This document shows, piece by piece, positions 36,907 to 45,618 of a stretch of 47,139 nt of DNA. A program made the translations under genes and the position numbers. The first letter of the stretch is position 1. Each line of letters begins with the position of its first letter. The stretch spans positions 1 through 47,139 of the forward strand of contig MFJU01000019.1 in assembly GCA_001779315.1 (NCBI GenBank), written 5' to 3'. Origin of the DNA: Candidatus Gottesmanbacteria bacterium RIFCSPLOWO2_01_FULL_42_22 (GTDB lineage: Bacteria > Patescibacteriota > Microgenomatia > 2-02-FULL-39-11). The notes beneath the pieces are model-generated. The model searched no databases. It was not told where the DNA came from and saw nothing but the letters and a program-made list of their open reading frames with translations.

Positions 36907-39297
36907 ATGCCGATCGAAAATCTGAATAATTTGTACAGAATGCCGGCTCAAAACAGAAGTGCCGGGATTTATTACAGATTGGATACTATCCCATCCAGAC
37001 GCATATTACAGCATACTTTACCAAGACTGGATAATGTAATTTACCCATTTAATTCGATTCCTTCCGACTACAACCCGGACCGGGTAGGCAGTTATAACCC
37101 TCTTGAATTAAAATTTTCCTCCGATCCAGAAGAAGACACTAAAGTGAAAGGTTTGATGGCTGAATTATTCGATGGCTGCAGCAGATATATGGATTATGAT
37201 GAACTGGCAAAGATTGATACTGCTATGGCTCTGATGCATTACGGTCATCAAAACCAAAAGAGGGATAGTGGAGATCCCTACAGCACACACCTACTAAAAG
37301 TCACCTTGCCGCTGGTCCAAAAATATCAAATGGATTGGGAAACAATTGCCTCGGCTTTATGTCATGACCTTTTGGAAGATTCAGATATGAATGGCTATCC
37401 GGTTACTAAAAAAGATCTTGAAAAATTCTTATCTTCAAATGTAGCCGAAACAGTAGATATCCTCTCAAAGGTTAGATTCGAATCGCTTGTCAGAGAAGAA
37501 TATGTCGATAAAATAACCCGGGCGGAACTACTCAAATCATTACACTATAATCCCAGGGTAGCGGTCATTAAAACTTATGACCGCATCCATAATTTAGAGA
37601 CTATCATCTCTGTACCTGATCCCATAAGCCGGGAACAGAAAGCATTGGAAACCTTGCGTTATTATGTGCCCTTAGCTAATTTTCTCGGTTTATATGATGA
37701 GGCACAGAAATTAGCCAGATTGGCTTTGGATGTAACCGAACCGGAGCTGGTAATGAAAATAGAAAAAGTCCAGGAAGACTTTACGGCCTTAGTTTCTGAA
37801 GTGAATCCTGAAACAGGCATGAGCTATCTTGATGAAGTCAGAGACAGAATTGCCAATGTTCTTGGGAGAAATCCAAAAAATATTAAACTTTATATTTCAG
37901 ATATATTTTCCGTTTATAACAACTTGTTTGGGGCAAAAACTCCGGATACAAGTCACTGTTTTCTGAGGGTCGATCTAGAATTTAATTCTAAAGAAAAATG
38001 GTTGGATTATGCCTGGCTGGCCAGATTACATTTATCAGCTGATAAGTCAAAGGATTTTGATATGGAAGAGTCGATTAATTTGGAATCTGTCAGGGAAAAA
38101 ATATTATCCAATAGATTAAACTCATTGGAATTCTACATGCGCACTAATTTTGCTTTAAGATCCAGATTGAAATTCAATTTTTATCCTCAAGGAGGTATAA
38201 AAATTGCCCAAACTCCGATTACTGATCTTTATTACCACGAAGCAGCCGGGTCTCAGAATGAAAAAGACAAACAGACGAAAATAAGGCACCTCAATAGTTT
38301 ACGAAAATGGGAACAGATAACCCTAAACCTTGGTACTGATATTGATGAGATGGAGACAAGTGAAATAAGCCAGCGGCTTGACCGGCTTGATCCTAATAAA
38401 AAGGAAATTATTGAAAAAAGCGCTGATGATAAGTTAAGAACTTGGTATATTGATAGCGGTTCGACTGTCCTGGATTTTATTGTTTATAAATTATACGATT
38501 CTGAAACCGGATCAGTATTGCCCTTATTGAAAATCGAATCTATCAAAGTAAATGGTCAGTTGGTGACACCTGATTATATGCTCAAACCAAGAGATGAAAT
38601 AAGTTATACCCTCTCAGACTCAGTAATTTTTAAACTCCGTTGGATTAGAGCACTGAAGACTTCTCCTGATGAAGTGAAAGAGCATTTTAAAATCTACTTT
38701 CGGGAAAGATTATTAGGACCTGATGCGGAAAAAGTTAAAAATGATTTATTTGATGAAGCGATCCGTCTGTTGTCCAGTCAAATGAAACAGGAATTATTAG
38801 TTCCAATAGAACGTTCTGAATTAGTTCGGAAATTAAATAAGGGCGATCAGTTAATGTATGATATTGCGCTTGATGAAATTAATGATGAAGTGTTAGATGA
38901 TATTTCCCAAGAACTGGCAGATTACCAAAGAGCCAATGTTAGAGTGCTTAATTTATTCTTTTTAGGGGATTCAAAAGGATTAGATTCTAAAGTTTCAGGT
39001 ATGATTAGCGGTAAGGGGATTAATTTTTTCAGACATATTGCTTCCGGACCTGTTATAAAAGGAGGACATGCGAAATTGATATACGTTATTGATCTCGGAG
39101 ATCCGCTTAATCAGGGTATAAACGATGAAGAAATCAAAAAAATATTTGGTATAGTTATAAAAAAATTAGTAAAGAATAGAAAACTCTATTTTAGTCGTGG
39201 TGCGATAGAAGATTTTTCACAACTTAATTCACATACAATCTTCTTTAGAGAAACAGAGAGATTTACAGCAGAAAGCGGAAGCGCAGCTGCTTTTTGA
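36907..39297 (+). CDS. RelA/SpoT-family HD-TGS-ACT protein, 796 aa
   Basis: The N-terminal third is an HD hydrolase of the RSH family: MHYGHQNQKRDSGDPYSTH, CHDLLEDSD (HD at 153-154, ED after) and KTYDRIHNLETI match the SpoT hydrolase motifs. A middle part around LYISDIFSVYNNLFG is a weakened synthetase-like domain. TWYIDSGSTVLDFIVYKLYD and VNGQLVTPDYMLKPRDEISY form a TGS domain (about 515-580), and the C-terminus (about 690-780) looks ACT-like. It should hydrolyse (p)ppGpp and sense starvation signals. It is unusual in that its synthetase half lacks the clear catalytic motifs. Confidence 0.8.
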   Translation: MPIENLNNLYRMPAQNRSAGIYYRLDTIPSRRILQHTLPRLDNVIYPFNSIPSDYNPDRVGSYNPLELKFSSDPEEDTKVKGLMAELFDGCSRYMDYDELAKIDTAMALMHYGHQNQKRDSGDPYSTHLLKVTLPLVQKYQMDWETIASALCHDLLEDSDMNGYPVTKKDLEKFLSSNVAETVDILSKVRFESLVREEYVDKITRAELLKSLHYNPRVAVIKTYDRIHNLETIISVPDPISREQKALETLRYYVPLANFLGLYDEAQKLARLALDVTEPELVMKIEKVQEDFTALVSEVNPETGMSYLDEVRDRIANVLGRNPKNIKLYISDIFSVYNNLFGAKTPDTSHCFLRVDLEFNSKEKWLDYAWLARLHLSADKSKDFDMEESINLESVREKILSNRLNSLEFYMRTNFALRSRLKFNFYPQGGIKIAQTPITDLYYHEAAGSQNEKDKQTKIRHLNSLRKWEQITLNLGTDIDEMETSEISQRLDRLDPNKKEIIEKSADDKLRTWYIDSGSTVLDFIVYKLYDSETGSVLPLLKIESIKVNGQLVTPDYMLKPRDEISYTLSDSVIFKLRWIRALKTSPDEVKEHFKIYFRERLLGPDAEKVKNDLFDEAIRLLSSQMKQELLVPIERSELVRKLNKGDQLMYDIALDEINDEVLDDISQELADYQRANVRVLNLFFLGDSKGLDSKVSGMISGKGINFFRHIASGPVIKGGHAKLIYVIDLGDPLNQGINDEEIKKIFGIVIKKLVKNRKLYFSRGAIEDFSQLNSHTIFFRETERFTAESGSAAAF

Positions 39298-39326
39298 TTT
39301 CGGCTGCATTTTCGGCTGTTGGATAC

Positions 39327-39355
39327 TTGACTAGGTACTATTTTAGGTATAAAAT
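39327..39355 (+). promoter_or_regulatory. Promoter of the second toxin-antitoxin pair
   Basis: TTGACT (39327-39332), 17-bp spacer, TAAAAT (39350-39355). A GGGGT Shine-Dalgarno-like sequence (39367-39371) sits 7 nt before the ATG at 39379. Confidence 0.6.
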
Positions 39356-39378
39356 AAGTGCTAATTGGGGTTTATTAT

Positions 39379-39627
39379 ATGAATACAGCAATTCAATTAA
39401 AAATCAACCTGACGGAGGAATTACAGGAGTTATTAAAGTCAAAAGCAAGTAAATTCGGCATACCATTGACTCAATATGTCAAGCATGTCTTAATGAAAGA
39501 TGTAGAGGACCAGGAATATCCGATTTTTAAAGCATCCGAGGAAACGGAAAGAGCGGCACGGGAAGCGTTACAACAATTAGATAAAGCAGTGAATGCCAAG
39601 AGCTTTTTCCAAAAGCTTCATAAATGA
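39379..39627 (+). CDS. RelB/DinJ-like antitoxin, 82 aa
   Basis: MNTAIQLKINLTEELQELLK then SKFGIPLTQYVKHVLMKD is a ribbon-helix-helix domain, as in RelB/DinJ-type antitoxins. The C-terminal half (EETERAAREALQQLDKAV) is a charged helix suited to wrapping a toxin. The start at 39379 is preferred over a GTG in frame at 39358 because of the promoter and Shine-Dalgarno positions. It overlaps the toxin start by 4 nt (ATGA). Autoregulation of the promoter at 39327 is the usual arrangement. Confidence 0.8.
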   Translation: MNTAIQLKINLTEELQELLKSKASKFGIPLTQYVKHVLMKDVEDQEYPIFKASEETERAAREALQQLDKAVNAKSFFQKLHK

Positions 39628-39896
39628 TTGCCAAATTTTCGCCGCAACTTCAAAAAGAACTTGAAAAAATTTACCAAAAAGAAAAGAAACTGTCAGATCG
39701 CATTGAAAAACAGATAGAGCTTTTTGAAGAAAACTCAAAACATCCTTCCCTTCGTACGCATAAATTATCAGGTAACTTAAAGGATATGTGGAGCATATCT
39801 GTAACTTCGAGCATGCGCATGATATATATGAAATTGGATGAAGATAATGCTCTTTTTGTCAAAATAGGCACACATGACGAAGTATACGAGAAGTGA
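39624..39896 (+). CDS. RelE/YafQ-like toxin, 90 aa
   Basis: The pattern follows the RelE fold: FSPQLQKELEKIYQKEKKL, a helix with KQIELFEENSKHPSLRTHKL, strand DMWSISVTSSMRMIYM and the C-terminal FVKIGTHDEVYE. The GTHDEVY ending resembles the 6203 toxin (GTHNQIY) and is typical of YafQ-like endoribonucleases. It is coupled by a 4-nt overlap with its antitoxin. It ends one base from the convergent P-ATPase gene, so there is no room for a separate terminator. Confidence 0.8.
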   Translation: MIAKFSPQLQKELEKIYQKEKKLSDRIEKQIELFEENSKHPSLRTHKLSGNLKDMWSISVTSSMRMIYMKLDEDNALFVKIGTHDEVYEK

Positions 39897-39897
39897 A

Positions 39898-42564
39898 TCA
39901 GGGTAATAAGCGGAAGCGGAGAGCCTTTTTGATTTCGACAAAGAGAAGCGGGATCAGCGAAAAGGCAGCAATATAAGCCCATTCCGTGCCGGTGAGATAG
40001 GCGGTTTTAAAGATGCGGTTGCCGAATGAAGATTGGACGACAAGATACTGCAGCATGATTGAGAGGCTAACAGCAGTGACCAGATAATGGTTAGATAAAA
40101 TTCCCAGTTTAAACAGAGAAAGCCTGGTCGAACGGTTATTGAAGGCATGCACCAGTTGGGCAAAGGCCAGGGTGGAGAAAGCCATGGTCTGGGCTGTAGC
40201 GTAATTGTAGCGGTTCAGGGCAAACAGATATAGCAGGAAGGTCGAAAAACCGATGACACTGCCTTCTATCAGCATGTAGATCCATCTTTTACGATGCAGA
40301 AGCCCTTCCGAAAGGTCGCGGGGCGGTTTTCTCATGACATCGTATTCCGGCGGGTCCATCCCCAGAGCCAAGGCCGGTAAACCGTCCGTCACCAGATTTA
40401 CCCAAAGGATTTGTATGGGAAATAAGGGCATGGGAGTGCCGAATAGTACAGCTGCCGAGACCACAATAACCTCTGATAAATTGCAGGATATAAGATAGCG
40501 GATGAATTTCACCAGATTGGCAAAGATGACCCTGCCCTCACGGATGGCCGTAATGATGGTCGCGTAATTGTCATCAGTTATGATCATGTCAGCCACTTCG
40601 CGGGTGATATCAGTGCCGGTCAGACCCATGGCGATGCCGATATGTGAAGATTTGAGGGCCGGGGCGTCATTGACCCCGTCACCGGTGACAGCTACCTGGG
40701 TGAGCGGTATTTGCTTGATGGCTTCGATAATTTTAAGTTTGCCCAAAGGGGAAATGCGGGCGAAGACGGAGACGCCGTTCTCAATTGCTATAGAGAGTTC
40801 TTTGACTGCCATTTTTTCGATATCTTCTTCCAACAGAATTACTTCATCTCCCATAATGATTTCTGCTTCTTTAGCTATCGTTCGGGCGGTCTCTTTGTGA
40901 TCGCCGGTAATCATGATAGTTCTGATGCCGGCGCGCTTTGCCTGGGCGATGGCAGATTTGACCTCCGATCGCAGGGGATCCTGCATGGCAGTTAAACCGT
41001 AATATGTAAGATCCGTCTCACTGACCTTCTTTTTATCAACTGCCTCCAGAGCTTCTTTCCTTGAGAGCTTTTTTCCGGCAACCAGAAGCACCCTCAGTCC
41101 GTCTGCGGCCAACCGGTTGTTTTCCGTCATAATTTCATTTTTCTTATTTAGAGGCAGATTGAGCAAATTAAGCATTTTTTCGGCAGCCCCTTTGCTGTAA
41201 AGATAATAATTTCCCCTTTTGTCGCGCGTGACGACACTCATCATTTTCCTATCTGAGGAAAATGGCATTTCAAAAAGTCTTTTATTATTGTTTTTTAAAG
41301 TATCACCGTCCAATCCGGCGCGGTAGGAAGCCACCAGGAGTGCTGCTTCGGTGGCATCACCGTATATTTTGGGTTGTTTTGAATCTGCCGAATTTACGGA
41401 AGCGTTATTAGCCAGGCAGGCGGCATTTAATAAATTTATTAATTCTTGGTTATCAGTTACGTTTAATAGTTTGTTTTTCTGATCATAAAATTTACCCGAT
41501 AAAGCATATCCGTGTCCTTCTACTCTTATATTTAAGCTATTGGTAATAATCCTGACGACATTTATCTTGTTTTGCGTTAAGGTGCCCGTTTTGTCAGTGG
41601 CAATGATTTTGACCGCACCCAAAGTCTCGACAGCCGGCAATTTCTTGATGATTGATTTCTTTTCAGCCAGACGTTTCACTCCTACAGACAGGACGACGGT
41701 GACAATGGCCGGCAGCCCTTCAGGGATGGCCGCCACCGCTAAAGATATGGAGATCAGGAGGCTTTCTATCCATGAAATATTTTGAAAGATATTCAGAAAA
41801 AAGATAGTCAGGGTAATGATACCGATGACGGTTGTCAGCATCCGGCCGACCCGCTCCAATTCACGGGTTAAAGGCGTTTTTTCCTTGGGAGTTTCCGCTA
41901 AAGCTTGGGCGATTTTACCGATTTGAGTCTCAGGTCCGGTAGCTGTCACAATCGCTTTGCCCCGGCCAGCCACAATTTCAGTATCCTTAAATACCATATT
42001 TGTCCAATCTGCCAGTGATAGCTTGGCCGTAAGTTTAAGGCTGTTTTTTGAAACGGACATTGATTCGCCGGTGAGGATGCTTTCATCGGCAGTCAGGGAG
42101 AATTCCTCGACTATTCTTGCGTCTGCCGGAATCTTTTGCCCTTCTTCAAGGATAAGCAGGTCGCCAACTACCAATTCTGCTGCCGGCATTTTTTTAATAA
42201 GACCGTCCCTGACGACAAAAGCCATTAAAATCTCCTTTTGTTTAAGCGATTCCAGGGTTTTTTCCGCTTGGACCTCCTGGATAAAACCGATGGAAGCATT
42301 CAGCATGACGATGGCAAAAATCACCGTGGCATCCAGTACGTCTCCAAGCAGGAGGGAAATGACGGCTGCTACCAGCAGGATGGCCACCAGCAAATTTTTG
42401 AATTGCCCGATAAAATTCAGGATGAGCGGGGATTTGAGTTTTTCCGGCAGCAGATTCGGTCCGTTTTCGGCTAGCCGCCTTTTTGCATCTGTGGTATTTA
42501 AGCCTGCGGTGAGATTAGTTTTAAACTCTCTGGCAATATCTTCAACCGATTTTTTATAATGCAT
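39898..42564 (-). CDS. Calcium-type P-type ATPase, 888 aa
   Basis: All P2-ATPase motifs are present: LTGES (about 164-168), AAIPEGLPAIV (about 279-289), the phosphorylated DKTGTLTQNK with Asp324, MITGDHKETART and VTGDGVNDAPA. The membrane residues that bind calcium in SERCA are kept: the PEGLP Glu, N and E in RYLISCNLSEV, and N, T and D in WVNLVTDGLPA. Ten membrane helices are expected. Export of Ca2+ from the cytoplasm is therefore likely, and Ca2+ outside the cell is also needed by the dockerin-like loops of the surface operon; a functional link is only inference. A 17-nt palindrome lies 10 nt upstream. Confidence 0.9.
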   Translation of the reverse strand: MHYKKSVEDIAREFKTNLTAGLNTTDAKRRLAENGPNLLPEKLKSPLILNFIGQFKNLLVAILLVAAVISLLLGDVLDATVIFAIVMLNASIGFIQEVQAEKTLESLKQKEILMAFVVRDGLIKKMPAAELVVGDLLILEEGQKIPADARIVEEFSLTADESILTGESMSVSKNSLKLTAKLSLADWTNMVFKDTEIVAGRGKAIVTATGPETQIGKIAQALAETPKEKTPLTRELERVGRMLTTVIGIITLTIFFLNIFQNISWIESLLISISLAVAAIPEGLPAIVTVVLSVGVKRLAEKKSIIKKLPAVETLGAVKIIATDKTGTLTQNKINVVRIITNSLNIRVEGHGYALSGKFYDQKNKLLNVTDNQELINLLNAACLANNASVNSADSKQPKIYGDATEAALLVASYRAGLDGDTLKNNNKRLFEMPFSSDRKMMSVVTRDKRGNYYLYSKGAAEKMLNLLNLPLNKKNEIMTENNRLAADGLRVLLVAGKKLSRKEALEAVDKKKVSETDLTYYGLTAMQDPLRSEVKSAIAQAKRAGIRTIMITGDHKETARTIAKEAEIIMGDEVILLEEDIEKMAVKELSIAIENGVSVFARISPLGKLKIIEAIKQIPLTQVAVTGDGVNDAPALKSSHIGIAMGLTGTDITREVADMIITDDNYATIITAIREGRVIFANLVKFIRYLISCNLSEVIVVSAAVLFGTPMPLFPIQILWVNLVTDGLPALALGMDPPEYDVMRKPPRDLSEGLLHRKRWIYMLIEGSVIGFSTFLLYLFALNRYNYATAQTMAFSTLAFAQLVHAFNNRSTRLSLFKLGILSNHYLVTAVSLSIMLQYLVVQSSFGNRIFKTAYLTGTEWAYIAAFSLIPLLFVEIKKALRFRLLP

Positions 42565-42573
42565 AAATTTTAA

Positions 42574-42590
42574 CCCCGATTAAATCGGGG
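42574..42590. repeat. 17-nt palindrome, family member 4
   Basis: CCCCGATTAAATCGGGG, perfect 8-bp arms. It is between the site-2 protease gene and the P-ATPase gene. On the minus strand its 3' arm ends 9 nt before the ATPase ATG. Confidence 0.8.
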
Positions 42591-42612
42591 TATTACTCTT
42601 TTTAGTGCGAAC

Positions 42613-43266
42613 CTAGATTATCCCGCCGATAGAGCCGGGCAGTAAAAACGACAGGAAAAAGTTCATTAGCGGGGAAATGATTTTGGAGACAGGGGAGGCG
42701 CCGAAAAAAGGAAAGATCAAAAAAATCAGAAAAATCATGCCGTAGCGCTCCAATTCCAGCCAGTCATGGTAATATTTTTTGGGAAGGAGACCGGCCACTA
42801 CCCGGAAACCGTCCAAAGGATGGACGGGGATTAGATTAAAAACAGCCAGAAGCAAATTGAAGCGGATAAAAGTTACCAGGATGTCGATCAGAAAAAAATT
42901 AAAACCCAATTGGGCTAAATTAATCAGGAGTCGCAGAAGAAATGAGGCGGCAATCGCCATGATGATGTTTGACAGCGGACCGGCAAAAGAAATGACGGCG
43001 GAATCCTTTTTGGGATTTTTGAGATTAAAAGGGTCAAAGGGTACCGGTTTTCCCCAGCCGAATCCGGCCAAAAGAAAGAGAATTGTGCCGACCGGATCTA
43101 GGTGTGACAGTGGATTGAGGGTCAGTCTGCCTGCCAGTCTGGCTGTCGGATCTCCCAGGCGGTCAGCGGCAGCCGCATGGGAGAATTCATGGACGGCAAT
43201 GACAGACAGGAGAATAACGGCAAAGATAAGAAAAGATAAAGGATTTTGGAACAACAGGTCTAACAT
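42613..43266 (-). CDS. M50 site-2 protease-like, 217 aa
   Basis: The zinc motif HEFSH (in AVHEFSHAAAADRLGD, about residues 25-40) and the distal Asp in VHPLDGFRVVAG are typical of M50/SREBP-type intramembrane proteases. The insert DPTARLAGRLTLNPLSHLDP and SFAGPLSNIIMA match the small bacterial group. There are five to six membrane segments. The substrate is not identified; by analogy it could cut a membrane-bound anti-sigma factor or signal protein. It is divergent from the L28 gene. Confidence 0.85.
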   Translation of the reverse strand: MLDLLFQNPLSFLIFAVILLSVIAVHEFSHAAAADRLGDPTARLAGRLTLNPLSHLDPVGTILFLLAGFGWGKPVPFDPFNLKNPKKDSAVISFAGPLSNIIMAIAASFLLRLLINLAQLGFNFFLIDILVTFIRFNLLLAVFNLIPVHPLDGFRVVAGLLPKKYYHDWLELERYGMIFLIFLIFPFFGASPVSKIISPLMNFFLSFLLPGSIGGII

Positions 43267-43294
43267 TGTTTTTACTTATTCTATTTGATATAGT
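43266..43294 (+). promoter_or_regulatory. Promoter of rpmB
   Basis: TTGTTT (43266-43271), 17-bp spacer, TATAGT (43289-43294). The start is predicted near 43301, only 7 nt before the ATG at 43308. Confidence 0.5.
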
Positions 43295-43307
43295 ATAGCA
43301 TAAACTT

Positions 43308-43640
43308 ATGGCCAGAATTTGTGATAATTGCGGCAGGGGGATTGCCTACGGAAATGCTGTTTCCCATGCCAAAAACAGGGTAAAACGCTTGTTCAAACCC
43401 AATCTTCAAAAATTGAAAGTCCTGCATGACGGGGCTGTCAGGCGGGTCAAATTTTGTACCAGCTGTATCCAGAGGCTTAAAAGGGACAGCCGTTTGGGAC
43501 CTTTTCGCGTCATTAGCTTTACTCCGACTGCGGTAGAAAGTATTCCTAAGACCAGCAAAATTATACAGCCTGAAAAAAAACATGTTGAAAAAACTCACGA
43601 GCCGGCACTTAAGATAGAAGATATCGTCGGTAAGGAATAA
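43308..43640 (+). CDS. rpmB: Ribosomal protein L28 with C-terminal extension, 110 aa
   Basis: The N-terminal 62 residues are L28: MARICDNCGRGIAYGNAVSHAKNR with the CxxC pair, then FCTSCIQRLKR with the second CxxC. After them is a tail of about 45 residues (VISFTPTAVESIPKTSK and a charged Lys/Glu end) not found in ordinary L28. Such tails are lineage-specific. It precedes the glycosyltransferase gene by 2 nt, so both are in one operon. Confidence 0.9.
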   Translation: MARICDNCGRGIAYGNAVSHAKNRVKRLFKPNLQKLKVLHDGAVRRVKFCTSCIQRLKRDSRLGPFRVISFTPTAVESIPKTSKIIQPEKKHVEKTHEPALKIEDIVGKE

Positions 43641-43642
43641 AA

Positions 43643-45160
43643 GTGTCGTATCAAAAGCGCTTCTTTTGGCTGATCCTCATTTTACTGCTGGCTTTTTCCT
43701 TAAGATTTTTCAAGATTTCCACCAATCCTCACGATCTGTATATAGACGAAGTTTCGATAGGCCTGAACGCGGCTACTATAGTTGCGGATGGGCGTGATGA
43801 GTACGGCCAATATTTCCCGGTATATTTCAAAGCCTTCGGGGAGTACAAATTGCCCATCTATATCTACACTGTGGCCCTGTGGCAAAAAATTAGCGGCCCG
43901 ACCCCTTTTTCGGTGAGGGCGCCGTCCGCTTTTTTCGGCTCTTTGACCGTATTATTTTTTTATCTTTTAATAAAAGAGACGGGCGCCAAACAAAAAATTG
44001 CCCTGATAGCCTCCTTTCTTCTGGCGGTTTCATCCTGGCATTTGCATTTCTCGCGCGCCGGTTTTGAGGCGACGTTAGGCTTATTTTTGCTGGTAACCGG
44101 ACTCTGGCTTTTTTTCAAATTTATAAATTCCTCATTTTCCGCCTTCCTTTTCAGCTCCCTGATTTTATTCGGCCTTGCCCTTTATACTTATTTTCCATAC
44201 CGGCTTTTTCTGCCTTTTTTGATTCCGCTCGTTATCTATTATCAAAGGCAAAGATTAAAGGAGGTTTTGTCCCGGAAAAAAAAGACCGTATATTTGTTGA
44301 TAATCTTCATGATAATAATCCCTTTTCTAAGCGGTTTGTTTTTCCAATCAGGCTTAAAAAGGGCGCGTGATGTTTCTCTTTTCAATAGCGTTCCTACTGA
44401 TTACGATGATTATTTCACCGAAACCTTACTGGCTCCGCTCACTTTTTACCTTAAAAATTTCAGCAGTTATTTTTCTTTGGATTTCCTCTTTTTTATAGGG
44501 GACGGTAATGGCAGGCATTCATTGAGGGAGGCAGGCCAGAATTCAGTTTTTCTACTGCCTTTAGCCGTTTTAGGTTTGGTCCGGAGTTTAAAAAAAAGGA
44601 AATTATCCGACAAATTATTTCTGTCTCTATTTATTATACCGGCGGCGGTTTCCGCTTCTCTATTACCCAGTCCCCATGCGCTGAGGTCTCTGCCGATGGT
44701 TTTACCCATTATTTATTTTTCGGCCAAAAGTTTAAGCGTCATAAATTCAAAAAAACGGGCTATTTTCCTTATAATTTGCTCTTTTTTTATTTACACTTTT
44801 ATCCAATATCTGCACATATATTATGTTCATTATCGCAAAAAAACCTCGCCGGATTGGTCCGGAGGATATCGCCAGACTGTTGAGTTTGTCGCGGAGAATA
44901 TAAAACGTTATAAAAAAGTTTACGTCACCAAGGAAATGGGTTTTGGCGAAACATTTTTCCGTTTTTATTTACCCCAATCATATCTTGGCAGGGGTAGGAG
45001 TCTGCCGCCGAATATAAAATTTATTTCATCACCCTTTAATCCGAAGACTGAAGAACCATTCCTTTATATCGGTCCGCATTGGGAGAAATGGGATGGCCGT
45101 AAAATCGGTCAGATCAGAAACAGCGGAAACGATCTGATTTTTAATCTATGGGAGAATTAG
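43643..45160 (+). CDS. GT39/ArnT-like membrane glycosyltransferase, 505 aa
   Basis: About ten to twelve membrane helices. The first periplasmic loop holds the acidic motif YIDEVSIGLNA (Asp-Glu, about residues 33-43) of the GT-C fold, and PTPFSVRAPSAFFG is the conserved follow-up of ArnT/PMT-type enzymes. The hydrophobic C-terminal part ends with a hydrophilic lumenal stretch. It should move a sugar from a polyprenyl carrier onto a lipid, cell-wall or surface-protein acceptor. It starts with GTG after AAGGA (43632-43636, 6-nt spacing). The Pro/Thr-rich surface proteins would be plausible acceptors, but that is inference. Confidence 0.8.
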   Translation: MSYQKRFFWLILILLLAFSLRFFKISTNPHDLYIDEVSIGLNAATIVADGRDEYGQYFPVYFKAFGEYKLPIYIYTVALWQKISGPTPFSVRAPSAFFGSLTVLFFYLLIKETGAKQKIALIASFLLAVSSWHLHFSRAGFEATLGLFLLVTGLWLFFKFINSSFSAFLFSSLILFGLALYTYFPYRLFLPFLIPLVIYYQRQRLKEVLSRKKKTVYLLIIFMIIIPFLSGLFFQSGLKRARDVSLFNSVPTDYDDYFTETLLAPLTFYLKNFSSYFSLDFLFFIGDGNGRHSLREAGQNSVFLLPLAVLGLVRSLKKRKLSDKLFLSLFIIPAAVSASLLPSPHALRSLPMVLPIIYFSAKSLSVINSKKRAIFLIICSFFIYTFIQYLHIYYVHYRKKTSPDWSGGYRQTVEFVAENIKRYKKVYVTKEMGFGETFFRFYLPQSYLGRGRSLPPNIKFISSPFNPKTEEPFLYIGPHWEKWDGRKIGQIRNSGNDLIFNLWEN

Positions 45161-45618
45161 GCTTTTGCCATTTGAAGGATCTGCTGTCGACCATTAACAC
45201 TGCTTTGGTCAGCGATATTACGACCGATAGCGGCATACCTATCTTTTTAGTCAGGATGGTGCATAACAAAATCTGGTACTGGTTTCTTTTTTCCTCGCGC
45301 TGTTACCTCTCATATCTAGATCCGGGCCGAATCTTTTATAACGTCTCACCTTTTCTTATGCCGTTTGTCATAGCCTCGTTTAGCGGAAAAAAATGGCGTA
45401 AATTAGCAGTGTCGCTTTTATTGCTTTTTCCTATATTTGGGATTACGCAATTTCAACTATTCAATTTGGGGACGAAAATAAATCTGTTCAGGCTTTTTTA
45501 TATGTTTTTGTCAATTATCGGTTTTATCAATCTTGTCCCGAAAGTAATCCGGGCAAATGGCTTCAGGAAGCGCCGGTCTAAATCTTCAAACCCAAAAACA
45601 AAACGCTCAGGAAAATGA
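45148..45618 (+). CDS. Small membrane protein, 156 aa
   Basis: I do not recognise it. It has three or four hydrophobic segments (about residues 60-80, 88-105, 113-132), a basic C-terminal tail (FRKRRSKSSNPKTKRSGK), and overlaps the end of the GT-C gene by 13 nt. It may be the last membrane part of that system or a separate accessory protein. It overlaps the convergent MFS gene by 41 nt. The early start (ATG at 45148) is weakly supported and the real one may be at a later Met (MVHNK). Confidence 0.5.
   Translation: MGELGFCHLKDLLSTINTALVSDITTDSGIPIFLVRMVHNKIWYWFLFSSRCYLSYLDPGRIFYNVSPFLMPFVIASFSGKKWRKLAVSLLLLFPIFGITQFQLFNLGTKINLFRLFYMFLSIIGFINLVPKVIRANGFRKRRSKSSNPKTKRSGK

Noticed and set aside
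41957-42559. 200-codon antisense frame within the P-ATPase gene
   Set aside because: Antisense to a strongly conserved ATPase; Ser/Thr-rich composition is the mirror of the sense codons.
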